64,000 bases of DNA from Sphagnum magellanicum (Eukaryota > Streptophyta > Sphagnopsida > Sphagnales > Sphagnaceae): NCBI GenBank assembly GCA_021904315.1, contig CM038923.1, forward strand, positions 18,172,038 through 18,236,037, in the 5' to 3' direction. Shown here one piece after another: positions 21,977-34,059 of this stretch. The notes beneath the pieces are model-generated. The model was not told where the DNA came from, searched no databases, and was given only the letters and a program-made list of their open reading frames with translations. The stretch's first letter is position 1; every line of letters starts with the position of its first letter. The translations under genes and the position numbers were made by a program.

Positions 21977-24900
21977 ATGAGTGGAGCCATATGTGCAATC
22001 TGCTACGAAGATGCACGCCCCACTTGTGAGGATCTGCAGTCCATCTCTGTCTGTGGTCATGTGTTCCACGAGATCTGGTAAGTTTGGCTATTTGTGTTCG
22101 TCACCTAGTATAATGATGGAGCGAAATTGCTTCCTGAGATTGAAATCCTTGTTATGTTTTTCACCCAGAGAACGGATAAAAAATGGTTATGGGATTTGTG
22201 TGTTCGTAGTTTGCAGCAATGGATGGAGTATTGCCCCCGTGGGCGAAAACCAACTTGCCCGATTTGCAAACAAGGATGCTCAAGCAGGGATGTGCATCGG
22301 CTTTTTTTTCAGTCCGTAAGCGCAGACCCCACTCAGCAGCCACAAAGCCCTCTTCAAACTTCAAAGAATGGCACTGTGACCGACGACCCGCTTCAGGTAC
22401 TTGGGGTTAGGGTTTAGGGTTTTGTGGAGCTGTTTGCTGGAATTTGGTCTCCTCGTGAAGATGAATGCTGTTAACTCAAGTGGGTCGAATGCATGTTGAC
22501 TCTCATTTTTATTTATTTTGCTTCAGGATCTCTCACCAGCTGTTCAGAAGTTGGAAGGACAATTGGCAGTCACCAAGGCTGCTCTTCTAGCACACCAAGA
22601 GCAGCTCAAGGACATCAATTTTCAGGTTTATTGTTTGTTCACTATTGTGCATTCAGTTCTCAATCTGGTTGAGAGATATTAGTATAAATTCAAGACCGAT
22701 TAAGGGATGCACATTGCAATCTAGGGTTGTGAAATTGGGTCATGACGATTGCTGTATTGGATGATGCAGGCTGTCTTACAGTTGCAGCGGGCAGAGAGAG
22801 CTGAGGCAGCCCTTGTGGTGGTTAAGAGGGAGTGGGGACAATCCAAGGAAAACCTCTCAAGAGTGCAAGAGGCAAGCTGTAAATCTCCAATGTTGTTCCA
22901 TAGAATTGGGGTTTCAAAAGAATATGTTTGTGGGTAGTGCATATGTGAACTGATTTATGCACAAATGCAGGAGCTGCATCACTGTGCTGTGGAATGCAAC
23001 AGGCTTCAGCAGGAGAATCTTGCCATGGCCCGTGACCTTGCTGCCCACAAACTGTATGTGTTCTTGGCTTGAGATGATGCATCTACCCAGGCCAAAGAGA
23101 AAGCAGTATTTCTATGTTCCAGACCTTGCAATTTTCTAGGGCTGATTATTGGGTTTTCATGGGCTGTTGGATTATGTCTACTGCAATGAGCTGTACTGCT
23201 TGGTTCTGCTCTCACAGACCTGATGTGGCAAAATTTTATCGGATGCTAGAGTGACAGATACAGATTTGGGAGAAGAAGATGTGGTAAGGCTGGCCAGTGC
23301 AGGAGGTGGATCAAACAAGAATGCCATCATTGACACTCTGACCAAATCACTCATCCTTCGGAACAAGTACTGTTCCTTCTTTGCCATGTTCTTCACCATT
23401 GTGCTGGCATGCCTTTCACTGCAATACAAAGCAGCATAGAGTAAATTAGAAGTGCTTGGAGAAGTGATGAAATCAGATTGAGGTAGTGCAATGACAGTAT
23501 TTTGTCCTTGGATTGAGGTAGGTCATACAAAGAGTTGATGGCCCGATGCAATGAGCTTGGCTTGGGAGAGAGTCGGGCTGTGCGCAAGTTTGAGAAAACC
23601 CTGGAGCAGCTAAAACGAATGAAGGTCTGTTTGGATTGCTTCTTGTAATGTTTGGCTTCTATGTTCACTCCTGTTTTTCAGTTTCTTTGAGGAAGCTTCC
23701 AGACATTGGATGACTGGGGCTGCAGGACTTCATTTGTTTGACTTTCTGATTAGTCATCTCTGCTGGTAGCAGGCAAGAGTGCATGAATTGGGGATTTCTT
23801 TGGAGGAGAAGGAGAATGCTGACCTGCGGGCACTAAGCAAAAGGAGCTTAAAACCGCATCATGAAGCTGCTCATTTTGCACAGGATATCCTGAATAGTAA
23901 TCAGGAGTGGCAAGTGCCAATTTCATCACCAGCAGTCTTGCCTACTGATCTCAGCTCTCTTTCTCGGGGGCAGATAGTCAATATCCGGCAGGGGTCAGTG
24001 CAACTGGGTGCATTCAAGCCATCCAGTCTTCATGATGTGAGCAGATTCTTTTGTCATTTATCTCTTGTTGACTGTCAGAGTGTTAGGTTTGTGAAATTTG
24101 AGTGTTGGTAGTGCGACTCCAAAACTCTGAAAGCAACTCTTTTGCAGTGCCCAGACTTAAGAACTGACTTTTAAGATTGGAGGGTGGCAGGGGAGCAGCA
24201 GGAGCATGAACTCCAGTGACCTAGTTGGCATTACCAAGACTGGATTGCAAGAATTTCCAAATTGGTGTATGGAAAAGGAGCAAGGCCGATTGTCCCTGCA
24301 GCAGAGGCTGCAATCTTGCTCACATAGGGTTGACAATCAAGTGGACAACTCTGGTCTCCCTGAAGTTGCTGCTAAGGATGTAAGAAACAAGCTTGCTCAA
24401 AGTGAATGCTCTAGGGTCCAGGCTCCAAAGCAAAGGCTCGATTCCTGTGACAAAGACATTGACAAAAAACCTGCTGGAAACATAGGCATGTCCTGGACTT
24501 TGAAATCACAAAGTCTTTTCCTTAAGATCGAAGCCCTCAATAGGTCAATGCATTTGAGCAACCAGGCAGTAGCCCATTCTGGAAATCAAAAGATGTTGAG
24601 TGGAGCTGATCAAGCTAAGACTTCACCATGTGGCAGACAAGAAACAGTTTTGTTAGAAGGAAGATCATCACCTTTGGTATCATCTTCTCAGGGTTAGTAG
24701 TTCCCCTGCTTACATGTTGACTTGTTGAGGGTTTTCTCTTTGTCAACCTTTCTGCTAAGGATGTGTATGTCAAAGCTTGGTCCTGCTCCTCTTATGGTGT
24801 TTCTGTGCAAAACACCAATGTATTGCAAACCTGTGTTTCCAGATAAGTGCCTATCTATGTTTTGTGGATTTATAGTGTAATTCAAGCTGTGTTCTGCAAC

Positions 24901-25621
24901 ATGAAGGTTCAGTGATATCTTCTGGTGGTCTGATATGTATCAGATGGACAAGAACCTACCACAAGCCATCCAGAAACAATAGAAAACTTGTCCTTGGAGT
25001 TTGTAACTTGGAGTAGTCCACGGACAGTATCCGGTACACAGCTCAAAGACAATGAAGGTGTGGGGTCTCCATTATTAGCACTGACACAGAGAGCAAATGA
25101 TTCTGGAGCCTTTCGTAAACGAGCAGCAAGTGGAAAGGAAAACAGTTTGCAAAGTGGCAGCTTCATCTTATCTGGAGCTGATGGACGAGGTGGAAGAGTC
25201 ACCATCCTGAAACCACCTTCACTTTCTCTGGTACTCTAGATTTCTTTGCCTTAAACCTCAGTTCTGCTCACATGTTAGAGAGTTGCTTATCAGGATGTAA
25301 CTCCATGTCTTCTTTTTTTTCAATCTTGAGATACTGTTATGACCCTGACAGTAGGCAATTTTGTTCTAGTCGTCCCAGTGTCACACTGTACCAACGTTGG
25401 TCATATTTAAGGCCTTGTTTCAATGATTTGGATCTGGTAAAGTAGGTTCAAATGATTTCCAGAGCTACTGTTTCTCAAGTTTTGAAGCTCTTATAATGCA
25501 GGGGATGACAGGAATAAGCACATCCAAGCGAGTGAAACGAGCCAAGGTATCAGGGGCTGTGAATGCCAACAGACAGGGAGCACTTCAGATTGAGCATTTT
25601 TTTGGACGTGTTTCCTGCTAG
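21977..25621 (+). CDS. TRAIP-like RING E3 ubiquitin ligase, 11 exons, 654 aa
   Basis: Exons: 21977-22077, 22210-22396, 22527-22625, 22770-22871, 22971-23053, 23250-23366, 23522-23624, 23773-24036, 24191-24692, 24944-25230, 25502-25621 (TAG). Phases agree; total 1,965 nt. The RING-H2 finger has all eight ligands: C6, C9, C26, H28, H31, C34, C50, C53 (CAIC, CGHVFHEIC, CPIC). A Leu/Glu/Gln-rich coiled coil follows (about 97-190), then EEDVVRLASAGGGSNKN and SYKELMARCNELG, blocks I associate with plant TRAIP homologues. The C-terminus has a basic KRVKRAK (624-630) and ALQIEHFF (642-649), a PCNA-binding PIP-like box with Ala in place of Gln. TRAIP ubiquitinates the replisome during replication stress and mitosis in animals; the same nuclear role is inferred. 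At 654 aa it exceeds human TRAIP (469 aa), mainly through the 167-codon exon 9. Intron 4 appears to be GC-AG. Borders of exons 6 and 9 are the least certain. Confidence 0.82.
22405..22423 (+). promoter_or_regulatory. Telo-box-like TTTAGGG motif in TRAIP-like intron 2
   Basis: GGGTTAGGGTTTAGGGTTTT lies just after the exon 2 donor. Telo-boxes near the 5' ends of plant genes are associated with replication- and translation-related gene expression and with Polycomb recruitment. That it acts here is inference. Confidence 0.4.
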
Positions 25622-28600
25622 TAACCTTGTGGATCTACCTGTTCCAGAGGTTATGTTGATCCATCCTTCTCTGATCTGGTTGTCTGTCATTTCATTAATA
25701 TCTGAAAGCAGTAAATGTGCAAGTTGAGGCACAAACCTATTCAGGAGTTTCCATCATTCAGATCTTTCAGGAATTTATTCTGTTGAGGAAAGGCATGTAA
25801 GAAAATTCTAAGAGCAGGCAATGTTTACCATCTGGTATTAGTAAATGGTATTTTGCATATTCCTGAAAATTGCGATTACACTATCAAGGATGTTTTAGAG
25901 ATGGTAATTCCTGTGAAAATATCTACATAACTTTCAAACAGGAATTCTTCATCTGCCTCTTCTCTGTCTAATGTCCCCCAAATCCTTGACTTTGAAAGCA
26001 TAGGTATGGAATACCAAATGGCTAGGAATTTTCCCAAGTTCACTTTTCCTGTTTGCCAACTCTACTTTGCCACATTTAAAGTGAACATTGCCCAATTTTC
26101 AAGTCAATGTTGCCAGGTTTGCATTCCTAAGTTGGCAACTACTCATACTATTTTGTTACGTCCACTTCTCCCTGTGGAATGACCAGATGAGCAAGCTTCC
26201 CACAAAGCTTAAAATTTCTGGGCCATCCACAGCCTGAAAGTTTGTCTTGCAGTCTGTCCAATCTTTTGCCCCAGAAACCAGAAAATCAGACTTGACCTGA
26301 TTTTATTTTTTTCTCAACGGGCTGTCCATGGGCTCCTCCCCACTTGGGCAGTGTGGCACAGTCCCTGCAGACATATTACCTAAGCTTTAATCTATAGAGC
26401 ACAAAAGCACTTTAAAATTCAGAAAATGAGTGATATAGAGTTTATTCTCAGATGGATTGTGAGTGCAATGAACAAAGTCGTCATAGCTCATCAATTGTAA
26501 TTCACATCCTTGATTTTGAAAGCAAATGATTTTTCAACTTGTAAATTGTGACATGAAAGGTAGATTTCAGGCAAGCATTCAATAGGTACTTTGGACATCA
26601 CAAAAAAATCACAGGTAGAAATTTAAACAACCATAACACAAAGAAATAGTGTTAACATGGGTTGGTAGAATTAAGGGCCACTTTCCTATCACATTTATTG
26701 CCCACTTTCTAATGGTTGTATACTCTAATTTAACCCATATTAACATGTACCATTAAAATATTATTATTATTTATTAAAATGGTATTTAAGTTGGTGTTAA
26801 ACTTCTTGGATTTACTTATATGAGAAAATTCATAATATATCATGTGGAATGTGTGAATAAATCTAAAATTAATCTAATGAATATAAAATATTGAAAAAAA
26901 ATTATTTTTTTTTTTTTGTTTAAAGGACTTGTAAAAGGATTTGAAAATGACATAGTGTGAAAGCATGATAAATAAACCAATCACTATCCTTTTTTACCAA
27001 GCAAAAGGAGAATTTTCATTTTTTTAAAGCTTTTTGCAACACCATAATGATTGGGATGTACAAACCTTATTGAATAAACCATATATTATGGTCATTCCTA
27101 ATGTATTCTACTATTTATGCTATTTAAAAAATATATCATAAGTTTTTTACTTTGTCTATTAATGTGCATTTTCCAAATCAAATGATTCATATGATGTGTT
27201 ATTAATGTTTTAGGCATCATGCCTAGGAATTTTAAATTTAATGAATACAAACCTTCAACCAAATGATCAAAAGTATCAATCCTTTTCCTTACATACTCAA
27301 AAAATGAATTTTCTACTTTCAAAATTTTCATATGATCTATAATATAATCAAATAAATCCAATGAACATGGCCAAACATAGATGTAAGTATTATTTATCCA
27401 TTGAAATTTTGACATGAATTGCATTTCTTAATGCATTTCTTTTGATTCCTTAAAAAAATCAATTTAAAAACATAATATAATTAGGTTAAAGGACTCAAAA
27501 GGACAGTTTTATATACTTTTAAATTATTATTTAGTACTTTTATTAATTTTACATGACATAATTCATTTATTGCCATATAACAATCCATTACAATTATAAT
27601 GACACAATGTTTTTTTAAAACCCAAAGTTGTCCAATAGAGTCCTTTAAAAATCAAACATTCCTCTTTGGAACCCCAATCATAAATGAACTTGTGTTTGGA
27701 TTTCATAAATTGTTCCCCATGAATTTGGAAAGGGTCACTTTGTGCAATTGTGACAATAACATAGTTTTTGGAAAATAGGTTGTACGTGAATCTTTTAAAA
27801 AGTTGATACAACATCTTTAACTTTTCTTTAAAATCATTTATCACATTTTATACAATCATGTAGTTCAAAAGATCAATCTTACAAACCATCACCTATTTTT
27901 TAATATACTTGCCATTTATTTATTTTTTTCCCTCAAAGGACTAAAATTTGGGGCATATTTTAACATGTTTTCACCCCATATTTTTGGAATTTTTAAAATA
28001 TAAACCTTCACATAGTATAATGAAAAAATTGAATATATTTCAAAGATTTTTTCCAAAATATTTCAAAACTATTCCAAAGATATTCCACACTAAGCAACCA
28101 TCTAAAGGGGCATCATCGGCTTTTATTAACATGGTTGGATTCAATAGCACAAGTCACTCCAAGTGTAATCACTAAGTAATTTTTCATATTTTGAAACTTG
28201 GTGTCTAATTTTATTTTATTTTAAATTATACAACAATTTGTTTAGTATATTGTGGGAACATTTGGATAAACTTCAAATGGATCTAATGTGTACAAATCAC
28301 CCAAAAGCATTTTCAAGGAAATGTAACCCATGTTTTTGTTGCTTATCCTTACATTAAAATGATTTAGAATGATTTGAAAAACATTAAAATACACCTTTAT
28401 AGTGTAATATTAAAAAAAAAATTGGTTTTTTTTTTTTCTAAAACCATGTAAGCCTAAAAATCTTGGATGCACCTTGAATAACCAACCTTATTCTACACAT
28501 CAACTTGATTGGTTAACCCATTGCTTTCAAAACTCAGTGAGTACTTGTGATTCCTATTACAATGCTACTATTTTAGAAATGACTAGTAATAAAGTTATTT

Positions 28601-28949
28601 TCACCTTAAGATGCATAAATTTAATGTATTCATATGGGAAATTTTGGTGTCAACTTTATTTAAATGATAGAATGATTGATGGTTAAATTTAGTGCAAGAC
28701 CAAGAGGAATCAAATTGTGATTATGATTAATTGGCATGAATTTGGAAGGACACCAAACAAAACACACCAAAAAATAAATTTTTAAAGGAGTTGGTGGCTT
28801 GGAAAACGTAAATGCAAGCTAGGGTCCAAGGTTGGTCTTTTCTTTATATTTTTTATCCTTTCCCTTCATTTCCTAAACCTTTACCAAATTCGGTTGGGAT
28901 GGAACATTTCTTATGGATTTAGGACATTGTTGAAAGCACATGAACTTTC
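25622..28949. other. Intergenic region, no gene recognised
   Basis: 25622-26500 is of ordinary composition and probably begins with the 3' UTR of the TRAIP-like gene. A short inverted pair (AAGTTCACTTTT/AAAGTGAACATT) lies near 26035-26090. From about 26600 the DNA becomes very AT-rich. Minus-strand open stretches at 27098-27424 and 27563-27844 (108 and 93 codons) lack any family signature I know; they could be parts of one decayed gene or chance. Confidence 0.5.
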
Positions 28950-30152
28950 CCTAATTTGACCAATACTGGACTTAACATGGCTAGTTTTGTGAATCCTCAA
29001 ATGTTGGTTGCACTGTAACCTAAAAGAGAAATTCCACAGAACCTCTACTTCTCTCATAAATCCACTCTGTTGGAATCTCAGCAACTCCCCTCCTATCAAA
29101 CAAGCAATGTTATAGGAGTCCTATCATGAGGTCCCACAACTTCTAACCTTCCATCCTTGCTGGTTCCTAAAAATATGCACACATCAACCTATCCTAAGTC
29201 TACTACAATAGTATCCCTTGGTTGCTGTTAGAAATAGTGGCATTCTTGTATTGTTAATGCAAAATGTTAATAGGGTCTGGCTTGAAGTTAGAGCTCTCAT
29301 TGTTCATTCGGTCTGTGATGAGCTGCTAATTCCCTTCTCCCCCTGTTCCCTTTCTACATGGGTCAATGAACACAAATGCTTCTGCTAGGGCTTGACAAGA
29401 ATCAACTTTTGGGATCTACTCAACAACTGAACCAGGTGCACAAGTTGGCTTACAACTACTCAAGAAAGGGACAAAATTCTATGAAAGACATGGATCTATG
29501 AATGTTTGCTGTAATTTTCCATCCTACTTCTTTGTCTCAAATCACATTCTGCCCAATCCCAAGGATACCCAGAGGTTTCTGGCTCCTACTCAAGTGTTTT
29601 GAACTACCCACTGGACAATCCAAACAAGGTCTTTCCCCCAAACTTCTACAAATGCAATTTCTATATGCCCTTGATTCTACAGCTCAGACCACCTTTAAGC
29701 GTCATCAGCCTTCAACATCAACCCTTGATTAATCCTAATTCTAACTAGAACATAGAGCCGGCCATCTGACATTTACTAGCACAGCGGAAGAAAAACCCAG
29801 TAACTAACTATCCTGGAAGCTCCTCTCTTACCACCAAAAACTGCCCTCATTCTGCTTGTCAAAACTTGCCTCTTTCTCCTTCGAATCCCATCTCTTATCC
29901 TTGTCCAACCTCCTGCTCTTCCCGCCTTTCTTGCATCCTTAGATCGCGCTTGGCCATCCATCTCCAGCCACCACCCTATCTCACATAACACACAAGCAAC
30001 AAACCTTCCAACTCACAGTCACTAACAAACAAAAGAAAAGATAAACCCCGCCGTTTGCATGAAGAAAGTTGACGGCGGGTTCATCTCCTAAACCCTAAAA
30101 TGAATATAGCTTTCACACTACAGAAACCAAAAAAAAACTCCATGTCCGGTCA
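28950..30152 (+). mobile_element. LTR-like dispersed element, copy 1
   Basis: GC-richer, non-coding block that matches 50973-52097 in the same orientation. Shared landmarks in order: GTTAGAGCTCTC, CATTCTGCCCA then AAGGATACCC, TCTACAGCTCAGACC, ATCAACCCTTGAT, GCACAGCGGAAG, TAAACCCCGCCG, GGCGGGTTCATCTCCTAAAC, CACTACAGAAACCA and a GTCCGGTCA end. The left end is vague (about 28930-28960). Similarity is moderate, so the copies are old and independent. I read it as a solo LTR of an unassigned family. Confidence 0.5.
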
Positions 30153-31128
30153 TAGCACTATCATCCCTTGCAAATGAACAAAATAAAGGTGAATTGAATG
30201 ATGTGGAAGAAAGTTGAAGGGTTACACCAAATGTTAACATGAATATTTCTTTTTCATTGGAATGTTAGAATGGACCCCAAGCCTTGTATGCCCTAGGAAA
30301 CAATATTTTTCTAACTATCTAAAAGCATCCAATTCAAGTTTGAAATTGCTTCAAGTTGGTCCTTGATATTTTTGTCCATGGACCCTAGTCTACAGTGCAT
30401 CCAAGAAGCGACCCCAATATACCATAAATTGGAAATAGTTGGAGGAAACAAAGAACACATATTTAACTTAGGACTTTACAAAAGTTCAAAAATTCAAACA
30501 ATAATTTTACAACATTAAGTTTTTTCAAAACTTTGAATTATGAATGACCTTGTGGTCACCAAGACCATAACAAAAAAACACTAAAAAAATACAATTTACA
30601 TGCAATGTTTACAAATAAAACTTTAGGGACACCATGGCAAGCTCTTTAAAAGAAAGTTTTCCTAGATCACACTAAGATTTTAAAAGGTAAACTAAAATTA
30701 ATAAAAATATATATAAATAAAAATTAAATTTGGTGGCCACAAGGTTGAAAAAACAAATAATATTAATTTCTTAAAGAGTTTTGGAAAGAAAAAATCCAAT
30801 ATTAATTTTTTTAAATACAAGTAAAAAGCTTAAACAATCTAAATTTGAAGGATAAATTGAAAGCTAATATGAAATCTTTGAAATATTAGGAGACGTCCTA
30901 TTGCCCATGGTCAAAAATGCAACAATATGAACATCATCTTGAAATAAAAACCAAAGAGGCCAACATTGTTTTCTCCCTTTTAGAGCTATAAACATTGTCA
31001 TGCAGTCTACGAACAACAATCCAAACCAACTATAAACAAAAGTCAATACTAGAAAATAGGGGAGGATGAAAACAAATACTAATGTACAAAAGTTATAACA
31101 AAAAAAATGATTTGCAAAATAAAATGAT
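30153..31128. other. AT-rich spacer, nothing recognised
   Basis: Low-GC sequence with no open frame longer than about 60 codons that looks coding and no repeat I could define. Confidence 0.5.
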
Positions 31129-31760
31129 TCAAACTACATACCTAAAGTGAACATCATCGTTATCATTATGCATATACTGGAAGAACCAATAATAATTCTT
31201 CGAAAAGGAACTCAAACAAGGCTTTGAATATTTGACCATACAATCATAATGAACATGAACCATCTCTGCTGATGACAATTCAAGCAACATTGGCCACAAA
31301 TGTGATGTGAGGTCCAACCATTGCACCTTGTTCTTTGACAACATCTATTGCCTTAATGATTCAAGAAAAGACCACTCCACTTTGAATTCTGAAATACATT
31401 GTTGGGTTCATCATCAATTAGTAATGTTTGATCCTCCTTGCCATAAGGTAATCCACAATGATTATAATACATTCTTTTCAAATCTTTTAAATAATAATAG
31501 TACCCAAGAGAAATTGATCAGATATCTTAGAACAATGTTCATGTCCCCATATAAAAATAAACCACTCTAGGAAATTTTTAGGAATAAACATGGGAAGAAC
31601 TTCTAGCACATGTTCAAGTTTCATACAAGACCAAATTGCAATGTAAAAATAATTGGAAACATTAAATAGGAAGTTTTTGACTTTAACTCTCACTTCCACT
31701 TTGCTTTTGTCAATATTTCTTCCAAAGACTTATTCATTCCCATCTCAAAGAACAAATCGC
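31129..31760 (-). pseudogene. Decayed FCP1/NIF-like HAD-phosphatase relic (second copy)
   Basis: Minus-strand readings give YFYIAIWSCMKLEHVLEVLP, then FIWGHEHCSKI, then (other frame) KDLKRMYYNHCGLPYGKEDQ and LLIDDEP, and finally NSKWSGLFLESL. In FCP1/NIF-type HAD phosphatases the first block follows the capping strand and I(D)DEP is the acidic motif IV that helps bind Mg2+. The order is right for one domain. The N-terminal nucleophile motif (DLDGTL type) is not visible upstream. The reading shifts frame, so it is a relic. A tail of about 55 codons (ending HNDNDDVHFRYVV) follows and may belong to the same protein. Confidence 0.6.
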
Positions 31761-32253
31761 AAAAAATAGCATTACAGACTATTGACACTGAAAATTAGCA
31801 ATTTTTTGGGTGCAATAGATTACAAGCATAAACATGAATTCATCATTGAAATACACTTCAAAACCTTGATGTCTAAGAAAAAAAATGCTAGTGAAAAAAC
31901 ATATGTGGTTTGTCTTCATATAAAAAGATCTATAAGTTGAAGAATTCAAGTGAGACTAACAAAGAAAACGCCTTATGGCCACCAGGTGATTTATTGAAAA
32001 TAAAATGAAAGAAGGTAATCATTTGATACAAATTTCAAAGTGCATAAAGCGAAAGAGAGCATAAACATTGCAATGAAATAATATAAAGAAAAAATATTGA
32101 ACTACATTAATTAGGAAAATTCACTAGAAAGAAACATGTGTTTAAATCATTTGTTGGAATCAATTATAATTTTAAAATATTATTTAAATCCATATTTACA
32201 TTAATCATAAAACAATTTAAAATTGTTATAGTAAGAACAATAATACATATATA

Positions 32254-33420
32254 TTACATTTTCATTTTCAATTTTGTTTTTGTACAATATTTTGGTTCAC
32301 AATTTTCAATACAATCTTCAAATAACATATTGTAATAAGGATCACTACAACTTATGTTTTTAATAGTCTCAAAAGGATTATGTCTAACATTAGTTTGAAC
32401 ACTAAATCTAGACACGTGAAGTGAAACCAAGTAAGGAAGAACAATGGAGAGCAAGTAATTTCCATTAGAACATGAACCCTCAAACGATTCCAAAAATATA
32501 GCACTACACGAATCATTAAATATTGATTTATAATGTGTATCATCTACTAGCAATGTATTCCTAGTGTGGTGTTAAGAAATCTTGAAAAGAAAACATAAAG
32601 GTTCTTATGGAAAACTAGTTTTTTTGGGATAAGTAGCAAGAAAATAATCATTTTTCTGGCAAGACTTTTGTCCAAGAACTCTCAAAAGATCCAAAAAAAA
32701 ATTGTTTTTTTCTAATTTTGTCCAAGTATTTGTTGATGTTATAACGTTGTGTAGCAAACCAAATATAAACTCCAAACTGAACCAAACAATTTGTTAAAAA
32801 ATCTTTCAATCCAGGCATGAATGTAAACAACGAATTGGTCGACAATCACATATGAGTCCTGAAAGCATGTTTCGCCACCAAGACCCCATTGAGGTCAAAA
32901 ATCACATGTAAACAACTCACCTTAGCAAGAAGGGTTCTCTGCACTTTCGAACAAGATGTGGAAACCCGAAGTAGAAAGGACATCATCCAAAACCATTTTT
33001 GGAGGCGAAGAAACCTCCTTTGCATCCTCGCAAGATTAAGAGGAATCTGAAACCATCAACAACATGAAAATAAACCAATTAAAACCTTTAAAAATTGTAA
33101 TTTTCACAAACAAATTCAAAATTAGAACACAAAGATGGTATTGATAATTAAGAGAGGACTACTCTCCTAGTCATCAGTTTTTTTAACAAATAATGGTGAA
33201 CCAATTGAGCCATAATTTAAGCCCGTATGTTGTTCACAATCATCTCAGCTTCCATGAATAGAATTATCACCAATCAAAAACCCAACATCCCAAAGAGGAT
33301 AAGAAATCTTGGGAGCTCCCTTAGGAACGACAAATGCTTCAATAACAAATAACTCACTATGATTTTGTTTTCTCATTTTGCACTCAATGATTTGACTAAA
33401 ATTGATTTGAACTTTTAGAT
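32254..33420 (-). pseudogene. Decayed FCP1/NIF-like HAD-phosphatase relic (first copy)
   Basis: Minus-strand readings in order: VIEAFVVPKGAPKISYPLWD and DVGFLIGDNSIHGS (about 33400-33240); KEVSSPPKMVLDDVLSTSGF (about 33030-32960); then VIFDLNGVLV at about 32910-32880, the nucleophile motif I of the HAD fold (Asp kept, second Asp replaced by Asn); PGLKDFLTNCLVQFGVYIWF and QRYNINKYLDKI; and VDDTHYKSIFND, the acidic motif IV, with AIFLESFEG after it. The same order occurs in FCP1/NIF phosphatases. Stops and frame changes interrupt it. With the relic at 31129-31760 it forms a tandem or two-domain arrangement. Confidence 0.65.
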
Positions 33421-33540
33421 GCAAAGAAATAAAAGTTAAAATCGACCATAAAAGTCAAAAATAATAAATAAAATCTTTTTCCAATCAAGAGATTTTTGTA
33501 GACCTAAATTAACAATTTCAAAACCAAATGCTAACTAGGA

Positions 33541-33745
33541 GAAAATAGGAAAACAATCATCAAAACTTGGCTACCACTAGGCGTATAAGAATAGAAATTG
33601 AAGCCTGGCAGTTGCCAAGCATACGAAAAGAGAAATCAACACCTTGCAACCACTAAACTTAAGAAAGGAGCAATGAAAACTTGATGGCCACTAGGCGTAT
33701 GAAAGGAGAAATAAATTCCTAGCAACCAAAAAAAGACCAAAACTC
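33541..33745 (-). repeat. Four-copy minisatellite of the CCTAGTGGCCACC motif family
   Basis: About four units of roughly 45-50 bp carrying GGCTACCACTAGGCGTAT, CTGGCAGTTGCCAAGCATA, TTGCAACCACTAAACTTA and TGGCCACTAGGCGTATGAAA, each followed by an A/G-rich GAAAGGAGAAAT spacer. The motif is the reverse-complement form of the one in the array at 47001-47690. Confidence 0.7.
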
Positions 33746-34059
33746 TTCAAATATTAACGACTTAAATAGAGGGTTGGAGCCTACAGTAAAAAAAACTCTA
33801 GGGCTTGAAAATATAAGGATTTGTGGTCCAAACTATCACAAAGAAAAACTATCACTTCTTCTATCATTTTTAAAAATCATTACCTTCCATGAAAGAAAAA
33901 AAATTATGATAATTATTACAAGTTTCAATCAACAAGGCAATACATGAACACATCAACATCAATGTGAATTTTTCCAATATGATTATGTACATTAAATAAT
34001 GTAACAAGATAACATAGCCAACCGATATTAACCCTATGCGTAAAAATTGCAATAATTAT

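Noticed and set aside
22161-22417. Several overlapping ORFs on both strands
   Set aside because: They are shadows of RING exon 2, whose frame joins exon 1 in phase and gives CPIC.
24909-25205. 98-codon minus-strand ORF
   Set aside because: Antisense shadow of TRAIP-like exon 10.
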